Source: JBGPIK01 sp041484845
GTDB taxonomy: Bacteria > Desulfobacterota > Binatia > UBA9968
Assembly: GCA_041484845.1 (NCBI GenBank)
Contig: JBGPIK010000037.1
Location: 1 to 27,956, forward strand
Reading direction: 5' to 3'
DNA length: 27,956 nucleotides
Shown here: piece by piece, positions 14,331 to 21,762 of the stretch
Layout: every line of letters begins with the position of its first letter
Position numbering within the stretch: the first letter of the stretch is position 1
Notes under the pieces: model-generated
What the model saw: only the letters and a program-made list of their open reading frames with translations
Database searches by the model: none
Told to the model about the DNA's origin: nothing
Program-made: the position numbers and the translations under genes

Positions 14331-16376
14331 GTGCTGCAGCGGCGGACCGTTTTTGTAATCCTTTTTACGGCATTATTCATGATTGGTCGCGATATGTATG
14401 CGCAGCAGTCAGGGATACTGGGAACCAAGCATAATCTTTCGGTGACGGGCCCCGGTACCGTGAAGGCCGTTTCTGAAAACGAGGTCTGTGTTTTCTGCCA
14501 CACTCCTCACAACGCCAACCTTGCCTCCACCCCACTTTGGAACCGAGACTTTTCCTCGGCTAACTATACGCCGTATGATAGCCCTTCTCTCCAAGCGGCT
14601 GTTGGTCAACCGAACGGCTACTCCAAACTTTGTCTATCTTGCCATGACGGGACTATCGCTATTGGCGCGGTGAGAAACATAAGAGGTCAGTCAGCGACCA
14701 TTCAGATGAGCGGGACCGGGTCAGGTGGCGTCATGCCGACCGGCAGTACGCTCCTTGGCACTAGCCTATTGAACGATCATCCTATTTCCTTTGTTTTTAA
14801 TCAGGCCCTGAGTTCGGCTGACGGCGAGCTAGTCGATCCTACAACGCTGACCGGTTTGATTAAACTCTACCCGGGAACAAATCCTACGGTCCGGGATTCG
14901 GTTCAGTGCACATCTTGCCACGACCCCCACTCCATAGTGTACACAAAATTCCTACGCAAGAACCCCATGGGTCAATCCGACAATTTGTGCCTTACGTGCC
15001 ATCAGAAGCCCGGCTGGGTGGGAAGCACGCACGAGTCTGATACGGTCTTTTGGCCCAAAGGTCAGAGCACTACCCAAGTGCGGGATCATTCCTGCTTCGC
15101 CTGCCATACCCCCCACACTGTGACTGGCGCCGAGCGACTCCTCCGAAATGCGGCAATAAGCGGGCAATCAGCCATCGAAGAAACTTGCTACATGTGTCAT
15201 CAATCGACTGCCTCAGGAGGAATCGCACCGGATATCAAAACTGAATTTAGCAAGAGTTCGCATATGCCAATCGCCTCATATGCCGGACACAAGCCGGTTT
15301 TTATCACCACGCCACCGACGGGTCTCCCGGAGGGAATCCTACTGAGCCCTGGACAAGCGGCGCCTGATCCCCGATTTACCGATACCAAGCATGTGGAGTG
15401 TGTAGACTGCCATAATCCCCATAGGGTGAAGAACACGAACCGAACAGAGGGAATGCGTGGAATCGACCTGAGCGGGAATATTGTCGAGAACGTCGTCAAC
15501 GATCCGGCGCCGGCCGATGGAGCGCCGAGCACGCGACAGTATCCCATTTGCCTGCGGTGCCACGGGGACACCTATTCTACAGTTATCGGTATCGCAACTC
15601 TACTTAGCGGCGCCACGCCGAGCAACAAGAAATTTGAATTCCAGACCAGCAACAGCGCTTTTCATCCCATTGGCGGGCCCGGTCGCAACACTTCGGCGAA
15701 TTTAAACGCGCAACTCAATTCCAATGGCCTGAATACCAGTTCGGTTATCAAATGTACCGATTGCCACAACAGCAACGCCTACGAAAACACATCGGGGCGA
15801 GCACCGAGTTATGGAACGGGGCTCTCCACTCCTGTGGGTCCACACGGTTCGACGTACGGGAGCATCCGCCGCGCCAATTATCAGAATACGCTCCCCGGTC
15901 CCTCTAGCTTTAACTCTGCCAACTTCAATTTATGCTTTCGCTGCCACGATCCGGTCAAATTGGTGATGTCGGAACAATTCGGCGGCGGCGCTCGGACAAA
16001 CTTCGATGACGAGGGCTGTAACGGTTGCTCCAACGCGAAGGGTAAGGGTAACCTTCACTGGTTTCATTTGCTCGATAAAGCAAGCGACGCGCAAGCCCTC
16101 TGTAAGTCGTGCCATTACAACATCCACAGTAACCGGGAGGCGCCGAACACGCAGTACAATATCAACGGTTTTGTTGCAACCACACCACCTGACGCGACGC
16201 CTACGCGGCTGGTCAACTTCCACCCAAGCATTCGACCGATCGGCGGCAGGGCTAAGCCGGAATGGTGGTTCAACACGGCGACCAAGGAGAGGCGCTGTTA
16301 CCTTCAGTGCCATGCTCCCAGCAATGCGACAATGAGCGGCTTTAGCTATCGGCCGCCATCAGGTGATCTGCCGTAG
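14331..16376 (+). CDS. Large multiheme c-type cytochrome, about 12 hemes
   Basis: The 681-residue exported protein starts at GTG, seven bases after a GGGAGG ribosome site that overlaps the previous stop. The signal peptide ends near MYAQ. There are eleven CXXCH motifs (CVFCH, CLSCH, CTSCH, CLTCH, CFACH, CYMCH, CVDCH, CLRCH, CTDCH, CFRCH, CKSCH). A CX3CH follows near the C-terminus (CYLQCH), and one site is broken, CNGCS, where Ser replaces the heme-ligating His. The first 120 residues are paralogous to the tetraheme protein at 10407. Geobacter porin-cytochrome clusters carry similar 12-heme proteins (family resemblance, not identity). It is probably the main electron-carrying wire of the plus-strand cluster, in the periplasm or outer surface. 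Confidence 0.9.
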   Translation: MLQRRTVFVILFTALFMIGRDMYAQQSGILGTKHNLSVTGPGTVKAVSENEVCVFCHTPHNANLASTPLWNRDFSSANYTPYDSPSLQAAVGQPNGYSKLCLSCHDGTIAIGAVRNIRGQSATIQMSGTGSGGVMPTGSTLLGTSLLNDHPISFVFNQALSSADGELVDPTTLTGLIKLYPGTNPTVRDSVQCTSCHDPHSIVYTKFLRKNPMGQSDNLCLTCHQKPGWVGSTHESDTVFWPKGQSTTQVRDHSCFACHTPHTVTGAERLLRNAAISGQSAIEETCYMCHQSTASGGIAPDIKTEFSKSSHMPIASYAGHKPVFITTPPTGLPEGILLSPGQAAPDPRFTDTKHVECVDCHNPHRVKNTNRTEGMRGIDLSGNIVENVVNDPAPADGAPSTRQYPICLRCHGDTYSTVIGIATLLSGATPSNKKFEFQTSNSAFHPIGGPGRNTSANLNAQLNSNGLNTSSVIKCTDCHNSNAYENTSGRAPSYGTGLSTPVGPHGSTYGSIRRANYQNTLPGPSSFNSANFNLCFRCHDPVKLVMSEQFGGGARTNFDDEGCNGCSNAKGKGNLHWFHLLDKASDAQALCKSCHYNIHSNREAPNTQYNINGFVATTPPDATPTRLVNFHPSIRPIGGRAKPEWWFNTATKERRCYLQCHAPSNATMSGFSYRPPSGDLP

Positions 16377-16387
16377 AGGGGGAACCT

Positions 16388-17002
16388 ATGAAGTTATCTT
16401 GGAACAGGATCTTTTTATTGGTCGTGGGGCTCGCCCTCTATGGGGCATTATTTCTAAGTTCGGCTCCAGCGGCGGAGGGACAGGGCTCCATTCGAGGAGT
16501 TCTCTACGTTAGCTACCCTGGAGACCTGTCTTTTGATGTGATGTTCGGAGCAGACGTGGATGTCCTGTTGATTAACGGTGACGGGACTGTGGAGAAAGAC
16601 TTCGAAAGTCTAAAGCAGCAACGAGTTCCTCCGATACGGGCCCAAGAAAACGCGGTCACAAAAGCTATCGGTGAAGCGCGAAGTGCCACGGGCGCCGAGA
16701 AGGCAAAGGAAAAACGAGAGACATTAAAACGGGAAAATGAAAAGCTCGAGAAGCTCCGGTCTGAATATGAGAGGGAAGTCACCGGCCTTCTAGCCAAGAC
16801 CGCTATTCAGAAAACGAAAACCGACAAAAAGGGAAATTTCAAATTTGCGGGACTTTCCCCAGGCCGTTATCTTCTCCATGCTCGTTATGAGCTTCGCGGC
16901 ACTGAAAGTAAGTATTTCTGGTTTCACGCAGTCGATGCAAAGCCAGAAGGAGAAGTCGAAGTAACCCTTAACAAGTCTACGGCAATCCACCCTTACGATT
17001 AG
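16388..17002 (+). CDS. Secreted protein: beta-sandwich split by a charged coiled coil
   Basis: The 204-residue protein starts with a signal peptide (MKLSWNRIFLLVVGLALYGA), cleaved near PAAEG. GAGGGGGAAC just upstream is a good ribosome site. Residues about 33-60 (GSIRGVLYVSYPGDLSFDV) and 140-200 (KGNFKFAGLSPGRYLLHARY) match the opening and closing strands of a carboxypeptidase-regulatory-like/CnaB-type sandwich. Between them, about residues 72-138 form a highly charged Lys/Glu helix with heptad character, inserted in the fold. That layout suggests an extended spacer or docking arm. No catalytic or heme residues are present. Its place between the large and the monoheme cytochromes suggests a structural part of the conduit. 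I do not recognise a named family. Confidence 0.7.
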   Translation: MKLSWNRIFLLVVGLALYGALFLSSAPAAEGQGSIRGVLYVSYPGDLSFDVMFGADVDVLLINGDGTVEKDFESLKQQRVPPIRAQENAVTKAIGEARSATGAEKAKEKRETLKRENEKLEKLRSEYEREVTGLLAKTAIQKTKTDKKGNFKFAGLSPGRYLLHARYELRGTESKYFWFHAVDAKPEGEVEVTLNKSTAIHPYD

Positions 17003-17017
17003 ACCCGAGTGAGCAAA

Positions 17018-17024
17018 AAGGAGG
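17018..17024 (+). promoter_or_regulatory. Ribosome binding site fixing the monoheme cytochrome start
   Basis: AAGGAGG lies eight bases before the ATG at 17033 but only two before the ATG at 17027. It falls downstream of the GTG at 17009, so 17033 is the best start. Confidence 0.7.
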
Positions 17025-17032
17025 GTATGACC

Positions 17033-17404
17033 ATGACCCCTATCAAGCTGTCCGTCATCGTTTTCATTATTTTAACGGCCCTGAACTCCTGGGGAGCGGA
17101 GCACAAGCGGTTGACTCCCCCTCTCATGCCGCCCGAATTTCCTCAATCTCCGTTTGGTTTTTCAAAAGGGGACCAGAAGCGCGGCGAACTGGTTTATCAG
17201 CGGAATGCTTGCCCCTCATGCCACATTATCGGCGGCAGAGGAGGCAAGCTTGGACCGGATCTCTCAAGAATAGGCGAGACGAAACCGCTACCCGAATCCT
17301 ATCGGCAACAACTCGTCAATACCCATAAACCGCCCGTCGCTCTTCCGCAGCAAGATATGGACGATCTGATCGCGTATCTGCAGGGTCTCAAGCTGCTCCA
17401 GTAA
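17033..17404 (+). CDS. Small monoheme cytochrome c
   Basis: This is a 123-residue exported class I-like cytochrome. It has signal peptide MTPIKLSVIVFIILTALNSWG, one CPSCH motif after QKRGELVYQRNA, a GPDLSRIG segment typical of the class, and a C-terminal helix DMDDLIAYLQGL. The usual axial Met (as in MPxF before that helix) is not obvious: the region reads HKPPVALPQQDM. A His or the Met within QQDM would have to act as sixth ligand, or the heme is five-coordinate. The gene sits 30 bases after the coiled-coil protein and 15 before the triheme gene, so all share the operon. It is probably a soluble periplasmic shuttle to the larger cytochromes. Confidence 0.82.
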   Translation: MTPIKLSVIVFIILTALNSWGAEHKRLTPPLMPPEFPQSPFGFSKGDQKRGELVYQRNACPSCHIIGGRGGKLGPDLSRIGETKPLPESYRQQLVNTHKPPVALPQQDMDDLIAYLQGLKLLQ

Positions 17405-17419
17405 ATCCTCGGTGCTGAG

Positions 17420-17803
17420 ATGCGCTGCCACGGGCACATAATTTTTCGCCTTTTCCCCACCATCGGCTTGCTTCTGCTTGGGTCAATACCAACTTTGGCC
17501 TTTGATCCGGCAGCGAGCACCGAATTTACTATGAGCCAGGACTCGGCCTACTGCAAAAGTTGTCATGACGGGGTGTTGGCCAGGGAAATTCATCGAGGTC
17601 ACAGCGTCGATATCGATTACCTATTCGCCCAGATGCGGAGTGGCGGGAAATTAAAGCCTAAGCCGCTGTTAGACCCGGCACTGAACCTACAGGACGGACG
17701 GATGGTTTGCACGACGTGTCATCATCCCGAATCGCCGTATAAGGGAAAACTGGTCATCAGCAACGTTGGCTCTAACCTCTGCCTGGCCTGCCACAACTTA
17801 TAA
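17420..17803 (+). CDS. Small exported triheme cytochrome
   Basis: The 127-residue protein has a hydrophobic N-terminus (FRLFPTIGLLLLGS), cleaved near TLAF, and three CXXCH motifs: CKSCHDG, CTTCHHPE and CLACHNL at the very C-terminus. Other His residues (REIHRGHSVD) can serve as distal ligands. Spacing is wide, with long linkers between hemes, as in doubled-CXXCH proteins. It is the last gene of the plus-strand operon. Its stop faces the end of the minus-strand octaheme gene across 58 bases that show no clear terminator hairpin. A periplasmic electron carrier is likely. The ribosome site is weak, and translational coupling to the monoheme gene is possible. Confidence 0.8.
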   Translation: MRCHGHIIFRLFPTIGLLLLGSIPTLAFDPAASTEFTMSQDSAYCKSCHDGVLAREIHRGHSVDIDYLFAQMRSGGKLKPKPLLDPALNLQDGRMVCTTCHHPESPYKGKLVISNVGSNLCLACHNL

Positions 17804-17861
17804 TTTCTGGCCATTGCCACGCGATCGATGAGTCTCGTTTGTATAGTTCACCCGTGCGATT

Positions 17862-18866
17862 TTATTTATTATGGCAGACCTGGCACAGTTCAAAATAAGA
17901 CTTTACATTGTAATTCCAAAGTTTCGGCATGTTCGAAGCATGCGGATTGTGACAGCTGCGGCAGCTGAACTCTCTCTCCGGTTTTTTGGGATCCGGTCGC
18001 CCGCGCGTAGGATGCGTCTGGCCGCTGGGCCCCCACGCGATCACATGACGCCCCGATGCTTTCTCGGCATGACAAGTCGTGCATAGATCCCACGGTTGTT
18101 TCTTGAGCCAAAATTCATTGTCGCTTGCATGAGGATTGTGGCAGATCGTGCACATGCCGGTGGCAGTCGGCCCGTGTTGATACGCGCTGGCGAGGAAATA
18201 CTCCTTTTGATCGGCATGGCAACCCCAACACAAATTTCGCACCGGCACTGGAGTAGCATATCTGGCCGGAGCAGAATCAGGTTCATGACAGCGTAAACAA
18301 TGCCACAGGGAAGCAGGTCCGTGCACTTGCTTGTATTGGATCAGTCCCTGATGACAAGAGTAACAAGACGAAGCCGCGGGTTTCGCCGGAGCCACATCGT
18401 CTTTCTGTGGGTCGAGCACGTGACAGAGTACGCATTTTTCCGGTCTTCTGCCGTTCAGATGGAACGGCGCCCGTGTGAACTCGCGCGGCACCTCGTCAAT
18501 TTTGGCGAGCGGCGAAAAGAAAAATAGCTCCTGCGTTTCTCTGCCGAGTGGCTTTGAACCGGAAAAGACTTCAACCTCAACCTGGTTTAAACCAAATGCG
18601 AGGCTGGCTGCATAATGGTAAATTTTGTCCTTGATCTTGGGATTTTCCAACAATTTTCCATTAACTCGGACCGTCAGGCTAGCGCCCTTTTCATTCAACT
18701 CAATGACAATGTGAGCTATACCTGCGCCTCCATAAAGGGATCGATCAAGTGGATAAAGAACGTTGTACGGGCGCTCATCGACAGCGCTGCACTCTCCGTC
18801 ACTAGGCAAGACAGTCAAGAAGCCCAATAGAAAAGCCAGAGCTGCGTGCGCCAGGAATGGTTTCAT
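17862..18866 (-). CDS. Exported octaheme cytochrome with an N-terminal Ig-like domain
   Basis: The 334-residue protein has signal peptide MKPFLAHAALAFLLGF. A region of about 100 residues with beta-sandwich character follows (NVLYPLDRSLYGGAG, VIELNEKGASLTVRVNG), and then eight CXXCH motifs: CVLCH, CYSCH, CLRCH, CWGCH, CTICH, CTTCH, CRSCH, CQVCH. CHNPHAS recurs twice, the usual doubled-CXXCH style. The ATG overlaps the previous stop as ATGA, so it is translationally coupled to the secreted protein at 18863. It is the last gene of the long minus-strand operon and converges with the plus-strand one. An envelope electron-transfer role is likely. The N-terminal domain may bind carbohydrate or the barrel; this is not shown. 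Confidence 0.88.
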   Translation of the reverse strand: MKPFLAHAALAFLLGFLTVLPSDGECSAVDERPYNVLYPLDRSLYGGAGIAHIVIELNEKGASLTVRVNGKLLENPKIKDKIYHYAASLAFGLNQVEVEVFSGSKPLGRETQELFFFSPLAKIDEVPREFTRAPFHLNGRRPEKCVLCHVLDPQKDDVAPAKPAASSCYSCHQGLIQYKQVHGPASLWHCLRCHEPDSAPARYATPVPVRNLCWGCHADQKEYFLASAYQHGPTATGMCTICHNPHASDNEFWLKKQPWDLCTTCHAEKASGRHVIAWGPSGQTHPTRGRPDPKKPEREFSCRSCHNPHASNMPKLWNYNVKSYFELCQVCHNK

Positions 18867-19453
18867 TCAGGCGCCGTCAGGCCAGGGTAAATGACAACTT
18901 TGACAATCCGATCTCTGCTCGCGGCATCGATCTGCTTGTCGAGATCTTCAGGACGCAGAAGCTGGTAGACCTTACCTAAAATCGCCTTCTCTACGGAACC
19001 GCTAGCCGTTTCGATCACGAATTCAATCTCGGCAGTGCTCTTTGTGGCCTGCAACTTTTTTCCTCGCAACTTAATCTCCAACAGCGTGAGAGGATAAAAC
19101 GTCTTGCTTACTTGGCTCAATCCCGGATGGTACTCGACCGCAATTTCTTCAACCTGCCAAATTGGGATTTCTTCTTTCCCTTCCAACCCCAACAGATCAC
19201 TACGGAGATTTGCAGTGACCTTTCCTCTAATGATCCTGCGATTTCCCAGGATCACGAAGCTTTCGTTCTCAATATTTTGCAGTCTCTCTTGCGCTGCCTT
19301 GGCGCGCGCTGCAGGCGCGCCTTTTCCCTTATCAATGAGCAGCTTCCAATATTGCCTCGCATAGTCGAGCCGGCCTTTCTTTAGCCAATCCGACGCTTCC
19401 CGCACCACCTCCTCAGAACCCTTAGAAGTGAGAGCGCCATCAATAATCTCCAC
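18863..19453 (-). CDS. Periplasmic protein of unknown function, cut off from its signal peptide
   Basis: The open frame gives 196 residues from GTG at 19453. The real gene almost certainly begins further upstream at 19552 with a signal peptide that is interrupted by an in-frame TAG. The body has a helical hairpin region (about residues 15-60, TPR-like) and then beta-rich segments (ESFVILGNRRIIRGKV, YPLTLLEIKLRGKK). These resemble the LRSGKEVEG-type small envelope domain seen beside cytochromes, but I cannot name a family. Without the leader the product would stay in the cytoplasm, so the gene is either non-functional or rescued by readthrough. It overlaps the next gene by ATGA and follows the thioredoxin/TPR gene. 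Confidence 0.65.
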   Translation of the reverse strand: MEIIDGALTSKGSEEVVREASDWLKKGRLDYARQYWKLLIDKGKGAPAARAKAAQERLQNIENESFVILGNRRIIRGKVTANLRSDLLGLEGKEEIPIWQVEEIAVEYHPGLSQVSKTFYPLTLLEIKLRGKKLQATKSTAEIEFVIETASGSVEKAILGKVYQLLRPEDLDKQIDAASRDRIVKVVIYPGLTAPE

Positions 19454-19552
19454 TTCCTTGCCCGACCGGAGAAGTATGGTCTCTGCCCGTAGCGCGGTGA
19501 ACTAGGAGAAAGTGACAACGGCGAAAACGAATGCGGCATGCCCGGTCTTCAC
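19454..19552 (-). other. Severed signal-peptide coding leader of the 18863-19453 gene
   Basis: AGGAGG (19565-19570) precedes GTG at 19552, which opens MKTGHAAFVFAVVTFS. Codon 17 is TAG (19504-19502). The same frame then continues FTALRA, a signal-peptidase site, followed by ETILLRSGKEVEII, which runs directly into the downstream frame. A signal peptide split by a nonsense codon is the simplest reading. Ribosome spacing (12 bases) is somewhat long. Confidence 0.7.
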
Positions 19553-19561
19553 GTGTTTGTC

Positions 19562-20551
19562 TTACCTCCTGCCCTGCAGAAGCTTTCTTACCGCCCATGC
19601 GTAAGCATGTAGCGCCTCTTTTAAGTCGCCCTTCTTTTCGTAGGCCCTACCCAGTTCGTAATAGCCCTGCACTGGATCAGGATTAATTTGTACAGCGTCT
19701 TTAAGGATCTCTATCCCTTTGTCAATCTCGCCGAGTCGGACCGCCGACATGCCCAAGCCCAATTTCGCCCCGGGCGAAGCGGGATGGCGATTCAGCACCA
19801 ACTCGAATTCGCGCCGGGCGGTAGTTGGATCCTGCAAATCCAAGTAAGCATGCCCGAGTGCCAAATGGGCGTCTAAGAGATCCGTGTCAATCGCGAGCGC
19901 CTGCTTCAATTCCTGCAAAGCGTCCCTTGAGTTGCCCTGGCGAACGAGACGGATACCGGTTTTGAGATGATCTTCGGCCCTCCCCCGTTCGTTCCCCAAT
20001 TCCTCGCCGATCTGCTTCATCTGTTGGTCGAAATCCTTCTCGTTTATGAGGCCGAGTTCCAATTTCAGCCGCGCCTGAATGATCTGACGGTAGTTGCTGT
20101 TGCGGCTCGGCAAGTAGAACTTAAGCTGCCCCCCCGAAGCGACAATACCGGTGCTGGGGAAGACGATGACACCGATCTTTTCCTCGACCTTGCGTTCGAC
20201 ATCTATGTAGACAGGATAAGAAAGACCGAGATTTTTGATTGGCGCCTGTGCCGCGGCCGCGGGTGTTCCTCCTTCCGCGATGGCAAAGATCTCTACCCCC
20301 CGCTGAGAAAACTCCTTCTTGATTTGTTCCAGATCCTTCAGCGCTTCAAGACTAAATTTCTGATCCGCGCGCCAAAACAACAGCACCATGGCCCGCGCGC
20401 CGAAGGCGAGATTGACGTCGCGGCCGCTTAGATCCTTGACCGTTGCCGCGGGAACCCTGCTTCCTACGGAAACAGACCGAAATGCAAACGCGAGGTTAAC
20501 AGAAAAAAACGAAACGAGAAAAACGCAGACACTGGTCAAGGGTCGAAGCAT
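19562..20551 (-). CDS. Exported thioredoxin-fold protein with TPR repeats, CXXC lost
   Basis: The 329-residue protein has a signal peptide (MLRPLTSVCVFLVSFFSV). Residues about 28-165 form a TlpA/AhpC-like redoxin domain (SRVPAATVKDLSGRDVNL, MVLLFW, and the cis-Pro loop VFPST). A linker and about three TPR units follow (GNSRDALQELKQALAIDTD, ALGHAYLDLQDPTTARREF, YELGRAYEKKGDLKEALHAY). The active site aligned with FWATWCPPC reads FWRADQKFS, so both catalytic cysteines are absent. The only Cys is in the signal peptide. It cannot do thiol chemistry. A scaffold or chaperone role is plausible, for example presenting apocytochromes. GAGGAG lies six bases before the ATG. A paralogue is at 21752-22963. 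Confidence 0.85.
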   Translation of the reverse strand: MLRPLTSVCVFLVSFFSVNLAFAFRSVSVGSRVPAATVKDLSGRDVNLAFGARAMVLLFWRADQKFSLEALKDLEQIKKEFSQRGVEIFAIAEGGTPAAAAQAPIKNLGLSYPVYIDVERKVEEKIGVIVFPSTGIVASGGQLKFYLPSRNSNYRQIIQARLKLELGLINEKDFDQQMKQIGEELGNERGRAEDHLKTGIRLVRQGNSRDALQELKQALAIDTDLLDAHLALGHAYLDLQDPTTARREFELVLNRHPASPGAKLGLGMSAVRLGEIDKGIEILKDAVQINPDPVQGYYELGRAYEKKGDLKEALHAYAWAVRKLLQGRR

Positions 20552-20560
20552 ACAAACTCC

Positions 20561-21097
20561 TCAATAAAAGACAATGAACTGCAATAGATAGTTGCCCGAG
20601 ACCACATCCTGCCGATGGTAGAGCAAAAGAATGCGGTTCTGCGGAAAAACCTCGCAGGGGGAGTCCAAATCAATATAGTGGAGTTTTTCATCAGGCCGGG
20701 TCCCGGCACCGATTTTGACTTCTCCAAAAGTCGATAGGAACTTTCGATAGGTCATCCTCTTGCCCTTACCGAAAAACGGCCGAAGGTCCTGATCCGTGGT
20801 CCCCCACTCGGGCGAGAGAAAGATCCAGTCGACGGTTCCTTTTATTCCGATGTTTAAAATGACCGTGTTGAGCCTGACATTCTGACCATTAGCATCGCCC
20901 GGATCAAAAACTTGATTTTCATAAAGAAGCTGCTCCCGGTATTCCCGCGCAGGTGCTCCCAATGTTTTCTTGGCATCTTCAGCAGTTGATTTGCGCAACT
21001 GAATGCCGCGCCAACTATATGATTCCAGCGACCGGTCGGCGGCTCCGAGAGTGATCAGGCAGCTTATCAATAGCACCGCCATTTTGACCGTTTTCAT
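20561..21097 (-). CDS. Small secreted protein, BamE/SmpA-like in outline
   Basis: The 178-residue product begins MKTVKMAVLLISCLITLG, a signal peptide. The ATG forms an ATGA overlap with the stop of the HEAT gene, which fixes the start and rejects a longer frame to 21151. The mature start YSWRGIQLRKSTAEDAKKTLG, followed by GAP, has the short-helix plus G-x-P pattern of BamE/SmpA-type domains, but the match is weak. The rest is beta-rich (LNTVILNIGIKGTVDWIFL, KLHYIDLDSPCEVFP). A calcium-free outer-membrane accessory or assembly factor is one possibility. Function is not established. It is kept between the HEAT and thioredoxin/TPR genes in a single operon. Confidence 0.7.
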   Translation of the reverse strand: MKTVKMAVLLISCLITLGAADRSLESYSWRGIQLRKSTAEDAKKTLGAPAREYREQLLYENQVFDPGDANGQNVRLNTVILNIGIKGTVDWIFLSPEWGTTDQDLRPFFGKGKRMTYRKFLSTFGEVKIGAGTRPDEKLHYIDLDSPCEVFPQNRILLLYHRQDVVSGNYLLQFIVFY

Positions 21098-21762
21098 TTT
21101 GGTCCATCGAGCTTCAAACGGTGGGAATTGGCCTGATACCATTTGATCCATTCGTCATATTCCGTGGGCGTATCGCCGGTCATTTTGTCTTTTGTCATTT
21201 CGACGAGAAAATTTTGCGCAATACGCTGGATAAATCCCTGTTGGTCTTTGAGCAGTCCGATGAGCGCGGGAATCGCTCGGTCGTCTCCGATAGTGAAAAG
21301 CGCCACCGCTGCCGAGCGGCGCAAAAAGGGGTTCGCACTCTCTAACATGCGGATGAGTGGGTTGACCGCTTGAGGATCTTTAAGAGAGGCCAATGCGTCC
21401 ATCGTTAACACCTTGCCCCACTCATAGGCCTCCCCTTTTTCCAGATATTCGATGAGAGCCGGAACGGCTTTCTTATCCCCCATTTCCCACAGCGCCTCTG
21501 CGGCCGTCCAGCGGATCGCTTTGTTACTGTCTTTGAGGGCATCGGTGAGTAACTGAAGATACTTTGAATTTTTCGCCTGTCCCAGTTTTAAAGCCGCCTC
21601 CATGCGTGTGTTCGTATCTTTCTGCGCGTCGGCCAGGACTTTGGCGAAATCGTCGAGTTCGGTCGGCTCTGCGCCGAAAGAGAAAGAAAAAGCGGCCGCC
21701 ACCGCCATTAGGATCACTGCCGCCACAGCCGATAATCGATTTATTTTGTTCTCAACGCCCAT
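21094..21762 (-). CDS. Exported HEAT-repeat protein
   Basis: The product is 222 residues from the ATG at 21762, whose signal peptide is MGVENKINRLSAVAAVILM. A frame extending to 21951 would place the leader in mid-protein and overlap the upstream gene by 200 bases, so it is rejected. HEAT/armadillo-like alpha-helical pairs follow: SNKAIRWTAAEALWEMGDKK with AVPALIEYLEKGE, and NPFLRRSAAVALFTIGDDR with AIPALIGLLKDQ. Such repeats bind proteins, so a scaffold role in the periplasm is likely. The start overlaps the previous thioredoxin/TPR gene by 11 bases and lacks a ribosome site, so translation is probably coupled. The end overlaps the next gene by ATGA. Confidence 0.82.
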   Translation of the reverse strand: MGVENKINRLSAVAAVILMAVAAAFSFSFGAEPTELDDFAKVLADAQKDTNTRMEAALKLGQAKNSKYLQLLTDALKDSNKAIRWTAAEALWEMGDKKAVPALIEYLEKGEAYEWGKVLTMDALASLKDPQAVNPLIRMLESANPFLRRSAAVALFTIGDDRAIPALIGLLKDQQGFIQRIAQNFLVEMTKDKMTGDTPTEYDEWIKWYQANSHRLKLDGPK

